A DNA stretch of 64,000 nt from Pseudocercospora fijiensis CIRAD86 (taxonomy: Eukaryota > Ascomycota > Dothideomycetes > Mycosphaerellales > Mycosphaerellaceae): the NCBI RefSeq assembly GCF_000340215.1, contig NW_006921545.1, positions 897,522 through 961,521 of the forward strand, read 5' to 3'. The notes beneath the pieces were generated by a model. It saw nothing but the letters and a program-made list of their open reading frames with translations. It had not been told where the DNA came from and searched no databases. Both the position numbers and the translations under genes were made by a program. Shown here one piece after another: positions 44,881-55,379 of the stretch. Within the stretch, counting starts at the first letter, position 1, and the number at the start of each line of letters is the position of its first letter.

Positions 44881-45880
44881 AAGCAGCTCGATAAGGTAAT
44901 AAATAACCGGTCTTATAGCTCCTCCTTCTCTACTCTACTATAGTATAGACTAGCGCCTAATATACGAAATGCGTACGCCTTTATTATTACAAACTATAAG
45001 CTATAGTACTTAATAAAGGACTTCGAGGCGTAGCCTATAAGAGCTAAAGGTATTTATAAATTTATTGCGGCTTAAGTACTCGGTTACTTCGGTCTATAGC
45101 TATATAGTAAAAGTATAGAGTCTTATACTATAGTACTACTATGAAATAGTATTAATATCGGTTTAGATACTACTATATTTACATCTCCGGCACCTAAACG
45201 ATTAATACGTAGGGCTAAGTATATTAGTCCGCTAGCAACTCGTACCTCTATAGGCTAGAAAGCCCTCTCTACTTATAATATAAACCGCCTTAGTAGTATC
45301 GCTACCCTATACGATAATCTCGTCCTTAATACCGCCTTCTTACTCGTCTAGAGTAGCTTCTTACGCTTAGGTAAAGTTACTTATAAAGAGAAGGGTTTAT
45401 TTATATAGAGGCTAGTAACGTTTATATTAGCGTAAAGTAAGACTACCTCTCTTTAAGGTTAAAGAGGTCTAGGATAGACGTCGGGGATAAAGATACTATA
45501 GTCATAATCGGTACTATATCTAGATATACTAACGCCGTTCTAAATATAATACGGTAATTCTAGTAGTACGATATAGGTAGCTCCTATATTATAGTAGCGC
45601 CCCTATTCTAACTAAGCGAGGGAGGCTCCTTAAGAGCGGTAGTACAAAAGTACCTAATAGAGTATCGTATACTAGAGAGTATAGACTACTTACGTTATAC
45701 TAGATTTTCGCTTCGCTATAGCGTTATATAGTATATATACGATAATAGGATAATCGATAATTAGATTATAGTCCTCGCCCGCTAGATAAGTACTATCTCT
45801 AAGCGGTATTATAAGCCTAGTAACAAAGAGTAGCTTTCTACCCTAGGTAGCCGGGGCCGGACTAGAGGACCGGTATCTAT
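44880..45880 (+). pseudogene. Tyrosine recombinase of YR retroelement F
   Basis: An N-terminal helical domain around 44,920-45,200 (KYSVTSVYSYIVKVQSLIL-like residues) is followed by the catalytic domain. LRYTRFSLRYSVI (about 45,690-45,730) corresponds to the Hx(2)GxSxRR box, with the His read as Tyr. A short helix (IYDNRIIDN) leads to VLAR-stop-ISTISKRYYK (about 45,770-45,815), the GRW...AxxRYY box carrying the active-site Tyr. The stop sits where the conserved Trp is expected. Such enzymes insert circular cDNA by site-specific recombination. Confidence 0.65.
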
Positions 45881-46161
45881 AAAGGGCCCTATAGCTATCT
45901 TCGGTTAAGATAGGCTAGAGCCGAAGGCCTAATTAAACAAACGCCTAATACTAGATTATCTATCTAAAACTTAGTAACTAGAGTCGATTAAGCTACTATT
46001 TACTCAACGGCGCTCGTAAAAGTAGTTTATATTACAACGATAGCGCGTTCCTATTAGATTATCTAAGGGCTTATATTCCGAGATTTACTATCGCTCTACG
46101 AGTTTAGGCTCTAAGTTCTTCTATTAATACTACTAATAGGCCTTATTAACTAGTAATTAGG

Positions 46162-46221
46162 AGCTAATATCTAGTATCTATAGGTAAATTAAAACCCCCC
46201 TTCCCTAAACCGAGCAATTAA
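46162..46221 (+). repeat. Split direct repeat B1 of element F
   Basis: AGCTAATATCTAGTATCTAT followed by AGGTAAATTAAAAC matches B2 250 bp downstream (AGCTTATATCTAAAAACTAT then AGGTAAATAAGAAC). It lies behind the recombinase gene and directly before A2. Confidence 0.75.
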
Positions 46222-46223
46222 TA

Positions 46224-46319
46224 GAGTAAGAGGTATATATATAGGCGATAGTAGTTATCTAAAGTAGGCGTAGTACCTCCGGGCCTAGGACTACTCCTTA
46301 TACTATATAGGCGATTATT
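46224..46319 (+). repeat. Split direct repeat A2 of element F
   Basis: Second copy of A1, 4.4 kb downstream, sandwiched between B1 and B2. Confidence 0.75.
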
Positions 46320-46411
46320 CGCTAACCCGCCCTCCTTACTCTATTTGTTTATCTATATATAATATAGACAGTACGTAAATACTACTAAGGTCTTATTTAC
46401 TAGCGGTTAGT

Positions 46412-46472
46412 AGCTTATATCTAAAAACTATAGGTAAATAAGAACGCCTTTTCCCTTAAACTAAGTAATAAA
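46412..46472 (+). repeat. Split direct repeat B2 of element F
   Basis: Second copy of B1; it marks the right end of element F. Copia gag sequence begins immediately after. Confidence 0.75.
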
Positions 46473-46479
46473 CTTATAA

Positions 46480-47000
46480 GATCTATTAATAAACTAAAGG
46501 ATCTAATAGAAGAAAGTAATAAAAATATATTTTAATAAGAGGCCCATTTTAAGTCTATAATTAATATTACTATAGATAAAGATATAAAAACTAAAGCCTT
46601 AGATATTTTAGAACTCCTAGTAGAGAATAGCCTAACATTGCAAATATAGAATAAAGCCGACTCTAAGAATACTTTGAATATATTTTAGTAAATACATTCT
46701 TCTAAACAAGTTAATTCTAAAAATTCTTTTTTAAAACAGCTATTTTAACTCTCCTTTGAAATCTATTTAAAGTATTAAAACATATATTAATACTATTAGC
46801 CGCTTAAAGAATAACTTAGAGCCTAGAAAGCTAAGATATTCTAAACAAGGCACAATATGGAAGGGGACCTATAGTTACTTAGAGTTTCAATTAGTCTGTA
46901 AATAGAACCTTTAAAAAACCTATTAGTATACTATTATATTTAGAACCGAAAGTTCGGGAACTAGAAAAAGTAACCTCTATAAAAGTATCTATAGTATCGT
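46480..47000 (+). pseudogene. Ty1/copia gag fragment, mildly mutated (copy G)
   Basis: The frame reads DIKTKALDILELLVENSLTL (about 46,577), then IQNKADSKNT with one stop, a -IHSSKQVNS- stretch at about 46,695 and a long helix ending FEIYLKY-NIY-YY-PLKE (about 46,765). It aligns with gag of copies C and D (KALAILRLSIENSALV... KTDPEEA). CpA is visibly more common here than in those copies (for example near 46,690-46,790), so it is either younger or belongs to a less-mutated subfamily. No LTR was found upstream because element F adjoins. Confidence 0.55.
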
Positions 47001-47470
47001 ATCTATCCTCTTTATAAGCTACTACTAAAGGCGTAGTCTAAGAAGCTTAATACATTTATAAGGCTATTATAAGAGGAGTAAATAAATAGGTATATAGAGA
47101 CGACGGAGTAGTTAGATTTCTCTATATAATAATACCTAAAGGACTCGAAAAGAGAGAGAGTAAATAGAGAGTTTTTAAAGTACGCTAAGCCTTACGAGTA
47201 AGATACGTAGCGCTACCGAGGAGCTTACAAATTAGGCACGAATTAGGATTCCCTAATAGTATTCCCCCTCCTTTAGTAATCTATCCTAGGCTACTTAGGT
47301 AGTAGTTACTAGGGAATATAGTAGTCGTATAGGAGACGGATATACTCGGGGAGCGTTATAGGTATAGATATACGGTAGTAAGGTAGTAGATTCGCAATCT
47401 TAGTCGATATAGGGTAGCTTCGATATAGTAATAAGTATATTGCGATATACTTTCGTCGTTACTTCTATAT
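47000..47470. other. Gene-free interval
   Basis: No frame was recognised. Short GA-rich runs (GAAAAGAGAGAGAG at 47,147) lie near a possible element junction. Confidence 0.4.
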
Positions 47471-47650
47471 TATAGTTTAGAGGCAACCTCGCGCCTATTA
47501 ACTATTATTGCTAGCCTTATACTATAAGCCTTAGATTAGTTACGCTACTGCCTATTCTAGACTATAGCCTAGAGGTAACCTCGCGCCTATTGCCCGTTAT
47601 TACTAGCCTCGTACTACGAGCCTTAGATTAGCTACTCTACTACCTATTAC
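47471..47650. repeat. 91-bp tandem duplication
   Basis: TATAGTTTAGAGGCAACCTC (47,471) and TATAGCCTAGAGGTAACCTC (47,562) start two copies of a roughly 91-bp unit. Both contain GCGCCTATT, a TATTACTAGCCT-like part and GCCTTAGATTAG, and end CTACCTATT or CTGCCTATT. Differences are transitions. Confidence 0.75.
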
Positions 47651-47879
47651 TTGCCCTTCTTACCGGTTGGCTTTAGTTACGCGGTACGTAGTCGTTACGG
47701 CTATAGCGTAGTAGCGAAGGTATAGTATTTCGCCCTTATAGGCTCTATACTTAAGGCGGTACCTTTTCCTTTAACCCTTTTTATTCTTATTTCCTATAAC
47801 GAGCCTTCGGAATAGCAAATTAGTTGTCAATTACTAAACCATCTTTATAATTCGAGGCTTTAATACGCTATAACGTCCT

Positions 47880-48480
47880 ATACTATTACTAATCCTAGCT
47901 AGGGATAGTATCTTTATACTTATATAGGGTCTTTAGCTCTTCTTAGAATAGATTATAGATAGGTAGCTATAATAGTAACTTACCTTCCTTAAGATCGATA
48001 GTATAGTCGTACTCTAAATTCTATACTAGGACGCCGGCTAATTCTAGGTTAGGGACGTCTTCGTACTCGTAGTACGTATAAGGAATACTTTTAGTACTCT
48101 TTACCGAAATAATAGGATTAGAATAGACTTAGCTAGGGACTTCTTAGAGTTTAGGTTCGTTTCCCTAGAGGTTCTAGAGTCGATCCTATACCGATATAGT
48201 AGCTAGCTACTATTTGTCTAGTTTTCTTTTATCTAAATTAATAGTCGTAGGATTACAGTTACCTCCGCCTTACCTATTTATATTATAGAGTATATATTCG
48301 AGTACGAAGGAACCTATAGGCTCCGCGACTATAGCGATATTCTTATATAGAGGTACTAGAGCTAGTCTAAAGTTAGGTTTATTAGGAGAATTAGTAGATA
48401 CTATATAGAGGCTATTATCTAGAAAGAGATAGCTCGTACTAGTAATAATAGACGTAAGGATAGAGGCGGCGGTCGCTTTC
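47880..48480 (-). pseudogene. Ty3/gypsy pol fragment (protease-RT linker)
   Basis: On the minus strand YEYEDVPNLELAGVLV (about 48,080) is followed by YDYTIDLKEGKLLL-LPIYNLF-EELKTLYKY (about 48,015-47,925). This matches the start of gypsy RT, which usually reads HRxYDHxIDLxxGxxPPWGPIYxLSexELxxLREY, with His/Trp lost to RIP. Everything after this point in pol is missing, as the frame ends in the 47.4-47.9 kb interval. The family differs from gypsy J, which has its own copy of this region. Confidence 0.5.
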
Positions 48481-49306
48481 GCTTTAGTATTACTATTATT
48501 AGAATCCTATATAAAAGATAGCGTTCTAAAAGTAAATAGAGGGCGAGGTAGCCGCGAGCTAGTTATATCTAAGGACTGTATTTTAGTATTAGAAGACTTC
48601 TATCTAGAAGATCTAGTTAATCCTTCGTTCTACTAAAGGATTATCTTTAATAAGGACGAAGAGCCGATACGCTTTAGGGAGCGTTATCCTATTATCGTTA
48701 AGGAGCCTTATATTTAGCGTAGATATATCGAGGGGCTAGAGCTCTAGAAGTTATAAGATATAGGTAGAGATTAAGGTTTAGCTACGCGCTATAGTTAACT
48801 AGAGCTTAAAGTAGTCTCGAAGCGCCGCTAGTACGGATATCTATATAGATATATCTCTCTCGTCTCTTTAACTCTAGCCCTAGCTATAGCTTAGATAAGT
48901 TAGTAATAGGGACATTGCCCTAGCTACTATTATCTATAGCTAAAATCTATATTTTGCTAAGCCCTTCTTATTAGCGGAGAGGGTATCCCTTTTCCGCTTT
49001 AGATACTTGTTTTTATAACGCGTTAGCTTAGTTATATAATAGCTACGTAACTTCTTAGTAGGAGAAGGATTTTTATACTATATTTTAGACTATAGAATAG
49101 AATAAGAAGGCAATTAAAAAAAGCAAGATTAAACTACTAGCAGAGCAGTATTACGTAAGTAATCTACTACGCTATATGTAATAGTTATAAGCCCGGAAAT
49201 CCGTAGTATTAGAGACTTCTATAGTAGGAAATAGCAATCGGCAGTCTTAATAGCACTAAAATGACTACTATTTAATTAAGCTTTTATAAGCGTCTATAAG
49301 ATTAGT
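48481..49306. other. Unassigned flank before copia H
   Basis: This stretch may hold the rest of the gypsy fragment's upstream pol on the minus strand and the 5' LTR or leader of copia H on the plus strand. Neither could be shown. A purine-rich, more CpA-containing patch lies at 49,110-49,260, just ahead of the copia H start. Confidence 0.35.
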
Positions 49307-51955
49307 ATGTCTTTAATAATAGCTCTCTTATTAGCTAGTTGCCTTAGCGGTACTAAATATATTACCCTTCGAGGACTAAACGACTAGGACCGCTAGTCTA
49401 AGCAGACTAAAATATATCTAACTAGGTACGAGACTTAGATATATACTAATCCTTATTCGAAGAAACTAGTAGATCTAGTATAACTAGTAAACCCTATACT
49501 AGATACGGCTCGTATACTAAGTAACCCTATATATTAATAAGGGGTTAAGATAGCTATAAACATCTTCGGAGTCTAGTTAGCGGAGTTTAATCGATTTAGG
49601 TTAGTACGAAGCAAGTCCGTTAAATACCTAGCTACTACTATAGACGTACGCTATTACTTAGAGATTACCGATAACGATAATATAATAGTACTAATACTAC
49701 GCATTGTTATTATATACTTAAGGGACAAGCTTGCTCTAAACACTTAATAGTAAAGAGCTATAGTTAGTAAAGAACTAGCTCGACTAATAGGATTACGATA
49801 AGTTAAGGATCTAGAATAGTAGTGTAAGGAGTAGCTTAATCTATATAAGAACATAAGACGTATATAATACTTAGAGCTAGACAATATAGTTGTCTAGCTC
49901 TATATAGTAGTTACGAATATAGATAAAACGTATAGGAAGGGACTTTATATAATATATTAGGCCTTACCTAATACTAATTACTTCCTCTACCTAATTAGTA
50001 TAGTACGGGACTATACTTGTAATATAATAGGTACTTCTACTAAGAAGGGGTTATTATTTAGCATTATCTACGAAGAAATAGGTACAGCTAGTGCTAATAC
50101 CGCTCTATAAGCTACTTGTAAAAATAATAGTAAAAAGCCTAATAAGACTAAGGGCCGTAGTAATAGTAGCAACCGGATACTAAAGACATATACTAAGGTT
50201 ACTAGTATTAGTAAGAAGAAGGCATATAAGAACCGGGGCAAATATACCGTAGTAAACTACCGCCTTCGTAAACAAGTTAAAGAGAAGGATAAGGACAATA
50301 AGTAGAAGGGCAAGCTAAAGTACTTTAAGGGATACCTACGTAAGAATAAAGGCTTCTATCTAAGATAAGCTAAATTCTTTAAGGACCTACTAGCTATTAG
50401 AATTGCTTAAGAATGCTATAGACTAGAAAGCAACGAGGATTCTATACTAGATAAGCTCTCCCTTGCCTACTTCTTCTACTCTAATACGCTATTATTATTT
50501 GCTAGAGTAGTCGGACCTACTATCTACCTTAGTATAGTAGCATTAATAGAGTAGAATCTATTTAATAGCCTAATATATAATAGTAGCTTAAACTGCAATA
50601 TCGTTAACTATCTAGGTTGCTTTAATTTTATACTACTTCTACTACTAGTATCTTTAACCGTAGTAACCGGCCCTAGTTATAATAAGGTCGTTGCTATCGG
50701 AATAGCATCCTTTACTATTATAGTAGGTAGTAGCAAGGCCCTATAGATAGAACTAAGGGAGTGCTTATACATCCCTAATTTCTATACTAATATCGTAGGA
50801 GGTGCTCTCTTCTTCTAGCGAGGATTTAAATACTAAGAAATCGATAATACCCTATATAGCCTATAGTATAAACTATTAGTTAAGTTTGTTAGGCTAAACT
50901 ATAGAATGCCCTACTTTAATATTGTTAGCAAAGTAGATAAAACACTACTACTAACTAAGTAGCTAGTCGATTTAGATAATAAGCCGCTTAAGTACCTATT
51001 CTAACTTTCCCTATTATTATATAGAATAGCTCGTCGCTCCGTACGTCTACTACTACTAAGAAAGCTTACACTTAAGCAAATGTATAAAGCATTCAGACAT
51101 CTAGATACCAAGAGAGCAGAAGACCTAGTTAATAGGGGTAATAGAATAAAAAGGGATTATATATATAATAATAAGATTCTAAAAACACTACTTTGTCCTA
51201 TATATATAAGCAAAGAGTAAGAAGCTGTAGCCGATTTGGTGTAACCAGATATAGCCTATAATAGCGACTAGCATATCTTTTACGTATACGACCCAAATAC
51301 TAGACTTTAGTTTATATAGACAATTAGTACTCGCTAGGAGTTAACTCTCCTTTAGTGCTAGAACTAGTTAGCTACATTCGTACGTAGTATTAGAAAAGAT
51401 ATTATCTGTTTATTATCTAATAATAAAGGAGGCATTTTAGGCCTTCGGACTCGATCCTACTTACGTAACAACTATACTATATAGAGGCTAATAGCCCTAT
51501 ATATATTAGAACAGGACCTAGCTAAGCGAGTAGGCCGTACTATTATTAAGGTAGCTCGAGCCTTAATAATATATACTAGATTTCTATATAACTTATAGCT
51601 AGAAGTAGTTTATATAGCAACCTTCCTAGCTAACAGGTTACCAAGATTACGCACTGCCGACCTACTAATGCGTATACTATACGAGATTAGTACTAGATAT
51701 AGACCTAATATAGCTTATATCTACTAATTTAGAGTAAGGGCATATCTAGTAATCTACGGTATAGAGACAACTAATAGCAAAAGGAAGGCTATACTACTAA
51801 ACGCTATAAAAGTAGCCTTACGTACCTATATTAGATACCTATATAGTTATAAGGGACATTCTATTTATAGGATATAGGTGCCCTTACGAATAATATTGCT
51901 ACGTATAAGAGACGTTATATTTAACGAGACTAAGTTCTCTAATAGATATAGTAAT
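49307..51955 (+). pseudogene. Ty1/copia gag-protease-integrase in one frame (copia H)
   Basis: A single frame from the ATG at 49,307 can be read for about 880 codons through TAG/TAA at Gln/Trp positions. Gag starts GTKYITLRGLND, then the stop-marked Trp D-x-D-R-x, with a CCHC region lost. GAG-pre-integrase reads MYKAFRHLDTKRAEDLVNRG (about 51,080). The integrase core ends with an LEQDLAKRVGRTIIKVARA stretch (about 51,510; family pattern EQNGxAERxxRTI) and FLANRLP, then the post-integrase region RIRDVIFNETKFSN (about 51,902). RT and RNase H are absent: sequence changes to a dispersed repeat within about 20 bp. It is unlike copia copies A-D and is a separate family. Confidence 0.75.
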
Positions 51956-51959
51956 AACG

Positions 51960-52205
51960 TAGGTATTGTTATAACCAATATAGTAGGGAACCTAGTTTAG
52001 TATAGGGGTATACCTTTTATATCTTCCTCCTTTATATATATATATATATATAGATAGCTACGATAAGAATATAGAGGCAGATAGTTATAAGAATTATACC
52101 TTATCCCGCTATAATATAGCTCCCGCTACCGTCCTTTTCTTCTCATTAACAATTACAATGCCGCGTCTTAAAGGTATATAATACTATACCGACCCCTCGT
52201 AGTTA
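51960..52205 (+). repeat. Dispersed repeat, copy 2
   Basis: Partner of 2,535-2,775. It includes a pure (TA)n run at 52,033-52,053 and ends with an ATG at 52,158 followed by AAAGGTATATAATACTATA. It truncates copia H after the integrase. Confidence 0.5.
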
Positions 52206-53150
52206 CCTAAGAGATATTAAATTCGAGGCCTATAGTTCCCTATATATATACCTCTACCTACGACTAACTCGTCCTGTCTATATTTTCTAAAGCCGAAGGT
52301 AGGGCTATCTTTATTTATTTAAAGGTATAGGTATATATATAGTTACGAAGAAACGATTATAGCCCTCGCCTAGAGCGAAAGCCGGGCTACTAATATAACG
52401 ATACTATTAAGGAAATCTTAGTAGTATCGAGACGTCCTACTACTATTAAACTATTACCGACCTAAAGTAAGAGGAAAATACTATTACCGACGTAAAGCTA
52501 AAGGATTACTATTACCGATAACGATAAAGCTAACTATTTACGATATATATAATATTACGAATCCCTACCTATCTATAGTAGGAGGGACCTTATAAGAAAC
52601 GACCTATACCGAAGGGAGCCTAAGGATCCTACTATAAGAAACTAGAGATCGGGATACGAAGAACTCTAAAAAATTAATACCGCCCTCCTTCTTTGCTACT
52701 AATCGGTATAAACCTAATTTTAACTTTTACTAAGAACTCGAGACCTCCTTCCGGACTACTACGACCCTTTCGTAGAACTATAATCTATATACTACGACTT
52801 AGTAGAAATTAGTAGCGAGGAATAAAGGGGGCCTAGAATAGGTATAGCGGATATAATAGCTAGCTAGCTAGGAAACCCTCCCTCCCCCTTTATTCCCTAT
52901 ATATATAGGCTAGTACCTACCTTTCCCTTACTTTGAAAAACCGGACGCGATACGTACTATAAGATATACTATACCGCACTTACGTTCTTTATAATATACT
53001 CGCGTCCTTTACCCTAAATATATTTAATAACCTATCTAATTTTATTAATACTATATCCCTTCTATTTATTCTAATTATCTATCGTTTTCTATAAATCGTT
53101 TATTCTATTAACGAAATAAGCTCTTAGGAGAATAATAACAACCCTCTCCC
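52206..53150. other. Leader/LTR-like region of gypsy I with a short tandem repeat
   Basis: Three imperfect units beginning CTATTACCGA, about 32-40 bp apart, lie at about 52,440-52,525. The stretch precedes the gypsy I gag and may include its 5' LTR, but no matching 3' LTR was seen downstream of 59,640. No gene was recognised. Confidence 0.4.
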
Positions 53151-53199
53151 GGCCGAGCCGCCTATATAGGCTCCCTCGGATACTACTACTTACCGAGAC

Positions 53200-55300
53200 C
53201 TACCTCTAAATTTTATTCGTAACTACCTTAATACTAATTCTAATACCGAGAGGACTACGCCCTTAGGAGGCGATAGAGATACTAGTACGGGCAATAGTAA
53301 AGCGGCTTAAGAGGGTACTACCTAAGAATATAGTACTCGAGAAGTCCCCTAATAGTTTAACTAAGCGGCCGGTAGACTATCCCCTTAACTTCTCTAGGGT
53401 CTTCTTTAGGCTTTCTTAGACTTAAAACCGTAAATGCCTCTTATAGGGATCGTTAAGAATCCCCTCTTTACTAGAGAAAACGTTACTAACTTTATTAAAA
53501 GGTTCTCTACTATCTTTAAGCGATATTACCCGAGGTATAAAACTACTACTATAGTAAAACTCCTAGTCGCTAATTATAGAACTAGTATCCGACTCTAAGT
53601 TATTCGGCTCCTAGGAACGGAGCCTCTTATATAGGAATCCTTCTTAAAGAAGTTTAAGCGCGAGTTTACTTACTAGGCGCGGTTCGGTTAAACTCCCGCG
53701 AATACCTTAAGTAGCTATATACTAGATAAATAACTAAGAGTAATACCCTTTGTTTTTGCTAAGACTTCTATAGTATCGTAGAAGGGATACCGAAGAGACT
53801 TCTTAACGATATTACGAGGAGCCGTCTGTTTCTAGAGGGCTTAGGAGGCTCTATACCTACTATTATACCTCGTATCTACGAGAAATATAGCATTTACTCT
53901 TATAATAAGGAGTTCTATACTAACTTCGAATAGATTTATCGTACTAGGTACGATCTAGCTTATAGCCGATAGGGCTTCTCGCTTCTTACTAGTAACGATA
54001 GCGGCGAGAACTAGTTAAGAGAAGAATACTAAGTACTCGGCCTACCCTAGATATCTAACGATAAGGGGTAGCCCTTAAGCCTATTACTAAGCCCGGTATC
54101 GACGACCTTATTAAATAATTCTAAGATCTAAAGCTTTACGTCCTCTTCCGAGATAATTAGAAGGCCCCTACTATAGGCCCGGTTAATACTAATACCGATT
54201 CGTACGCCTTATAGTACCCTTATCCCTTCTAGAACGATAACGCTCTTATAGCTTAGCTATATAATAACTAGTTTATATAAGGACTAACTATTAATACTTT
54301 TGCTTTTTAGTCTATCCTTAGTATAGAGGGTCGCTATTACTATTATAGAGCTAAAGGCTACCTTCGCCTAAACTATAGGCCCTATCGGTATATATACGAC
54401 TAAAGCTTCTATTATATTCGAGACCGTATATAGTACCTCGGGCCCTTAGGTACGCTATACGCTATACTATTCCGCTTCTATAATAGCCCTACCCTCTTAA
54501 AGCTCGCTATTATACTTCCGCTCCTCGAAGCCTATTACTAGTAGGAGTTTGTCTTTCTACCTAAATTTAGGATAGAGGCCCTTCGAAAACAATTTAACTA
54601 TTCTTCTTAGTAACTACGGCGAACTATAGCTCCTAGTACTATAGCTTAACTAGCCCCTCGAGTTCTAATCCCTCGAGGCCCTACTCCGATAATCCCTTCC
54701 TTCCTACCTTCTCTATCTTTAAGATCCCTAGAGAACCCTTATAGAGAAATCGCCTCGAACGATACTCGTAGCGGTCTTCCTATCCCTACTACTACCCCTA
54801 CTACTACTAGGCGGGTTATACTATACTAGAGGTCCTATAATCTTAGTATTATCGAAGAGGCCGATAAAGAGTAAGATTTTAGCGATTACGAGGTAGCTAT
54901 AGTTATAGATACCCTTACCTATACTTATAGCTAGGATACTCCGCTTAGGAATAGTCTTCCTATTACCGCTACTACCGATACGAATTAGATTCGAAAGGCC
55001 GTTACTAAATAGAAGGGTACTACGAAAACTAAGGGTATTTATAATATAGTTTAAGGACTTAGTATTCGTAAGGCGGAGGAGCAAATCCGAAAATAAACCT
55101 AGCCTCGAAGGACTATTTAAAGGTCCCTAAGCCTACTACCTATAAGGGCTTAGTCTAAGGAAATAGTTAGTCGTAACCCTCTTACTACTAGCCCCTCCGG
55201 TATCTATAGATAGCCTACGGCTAAGTCCTTAGATAGTAACGCTAGTCTACCTAAGGGTAGTAACGTAGAAATAGATAACGTACTATCCCCTATTCTAAGA
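53200..55300 (+). pseudogene. Ty3/gypsy gag with zinc knuckle (gypsy I)
   Basis: The frame contains ENVTNFIKRFSTIFKRYYPR at about 53,477, a typical capsid start of fungal gypsy gag. Then LLGTEPL (about 53,611) and FLKKFKREFTY follow. Later RYYYYRAKGYLRLNY (about 54,332-54,376) is the ghost of a CCHC knuckle, C-x2-C-x4-H-x4-C, where every Cys and His codon has changed to Tyr (TGT and CAT to TAT). Stops fit Gln/Trp. An Arg/Ser/Pro-rich tail follows toward the protease. It belongs with the pol that follows on the same strand. Confidence 0.6.
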
Positions 55301-55379
55301 CCTACTACTAAGGAGCTATCGAAGGGGATAAATCCCCCGAGCCGGTAACAAGCTACGAGAAAGGAACCTAAGACGACTA

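Larger units (their letters stand above)
41801..46472 (+). mobile_element. Tyrosine-recombinase retroelement F with split direct repeats (Ngaro-type)
   Basis: This is a near-complete 4.7-kb element. Its layout is A1 (41,801-41,892), coding region with RT, RNase H and tyrosine recombinase, B1 (46,162-46,221), A2 (46,224-46,319) and B2 (46,412-46,472). The A1-pol-B1-A2-B2 arrangement is the known signature of Ngaro/VIPER-type YR retroelements, used to copy a circular cDNA without target duplication. All genes carry RIP stops. It sits between the 5' LTR of copia copy D and a copia gag fragment. It is related to but distinct from E1/E2 and K. Confidence 0.75.

Noticed and set aside
52033..52053. 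(TA)n run as a promoter or origin
   Set aside because: It lies in a dispersed RIP-mutated repeat; a TA run is the expected outcome of RIP on CA/TG repeats and gives no functional evidence.
54821..55084. Open frame of 87 codons on the minus strand
   Set aside because: It lies antisense inside the gypsy I gag, has no recognisable motif, and is explained by Arg/Ser-rich codons read backwards.
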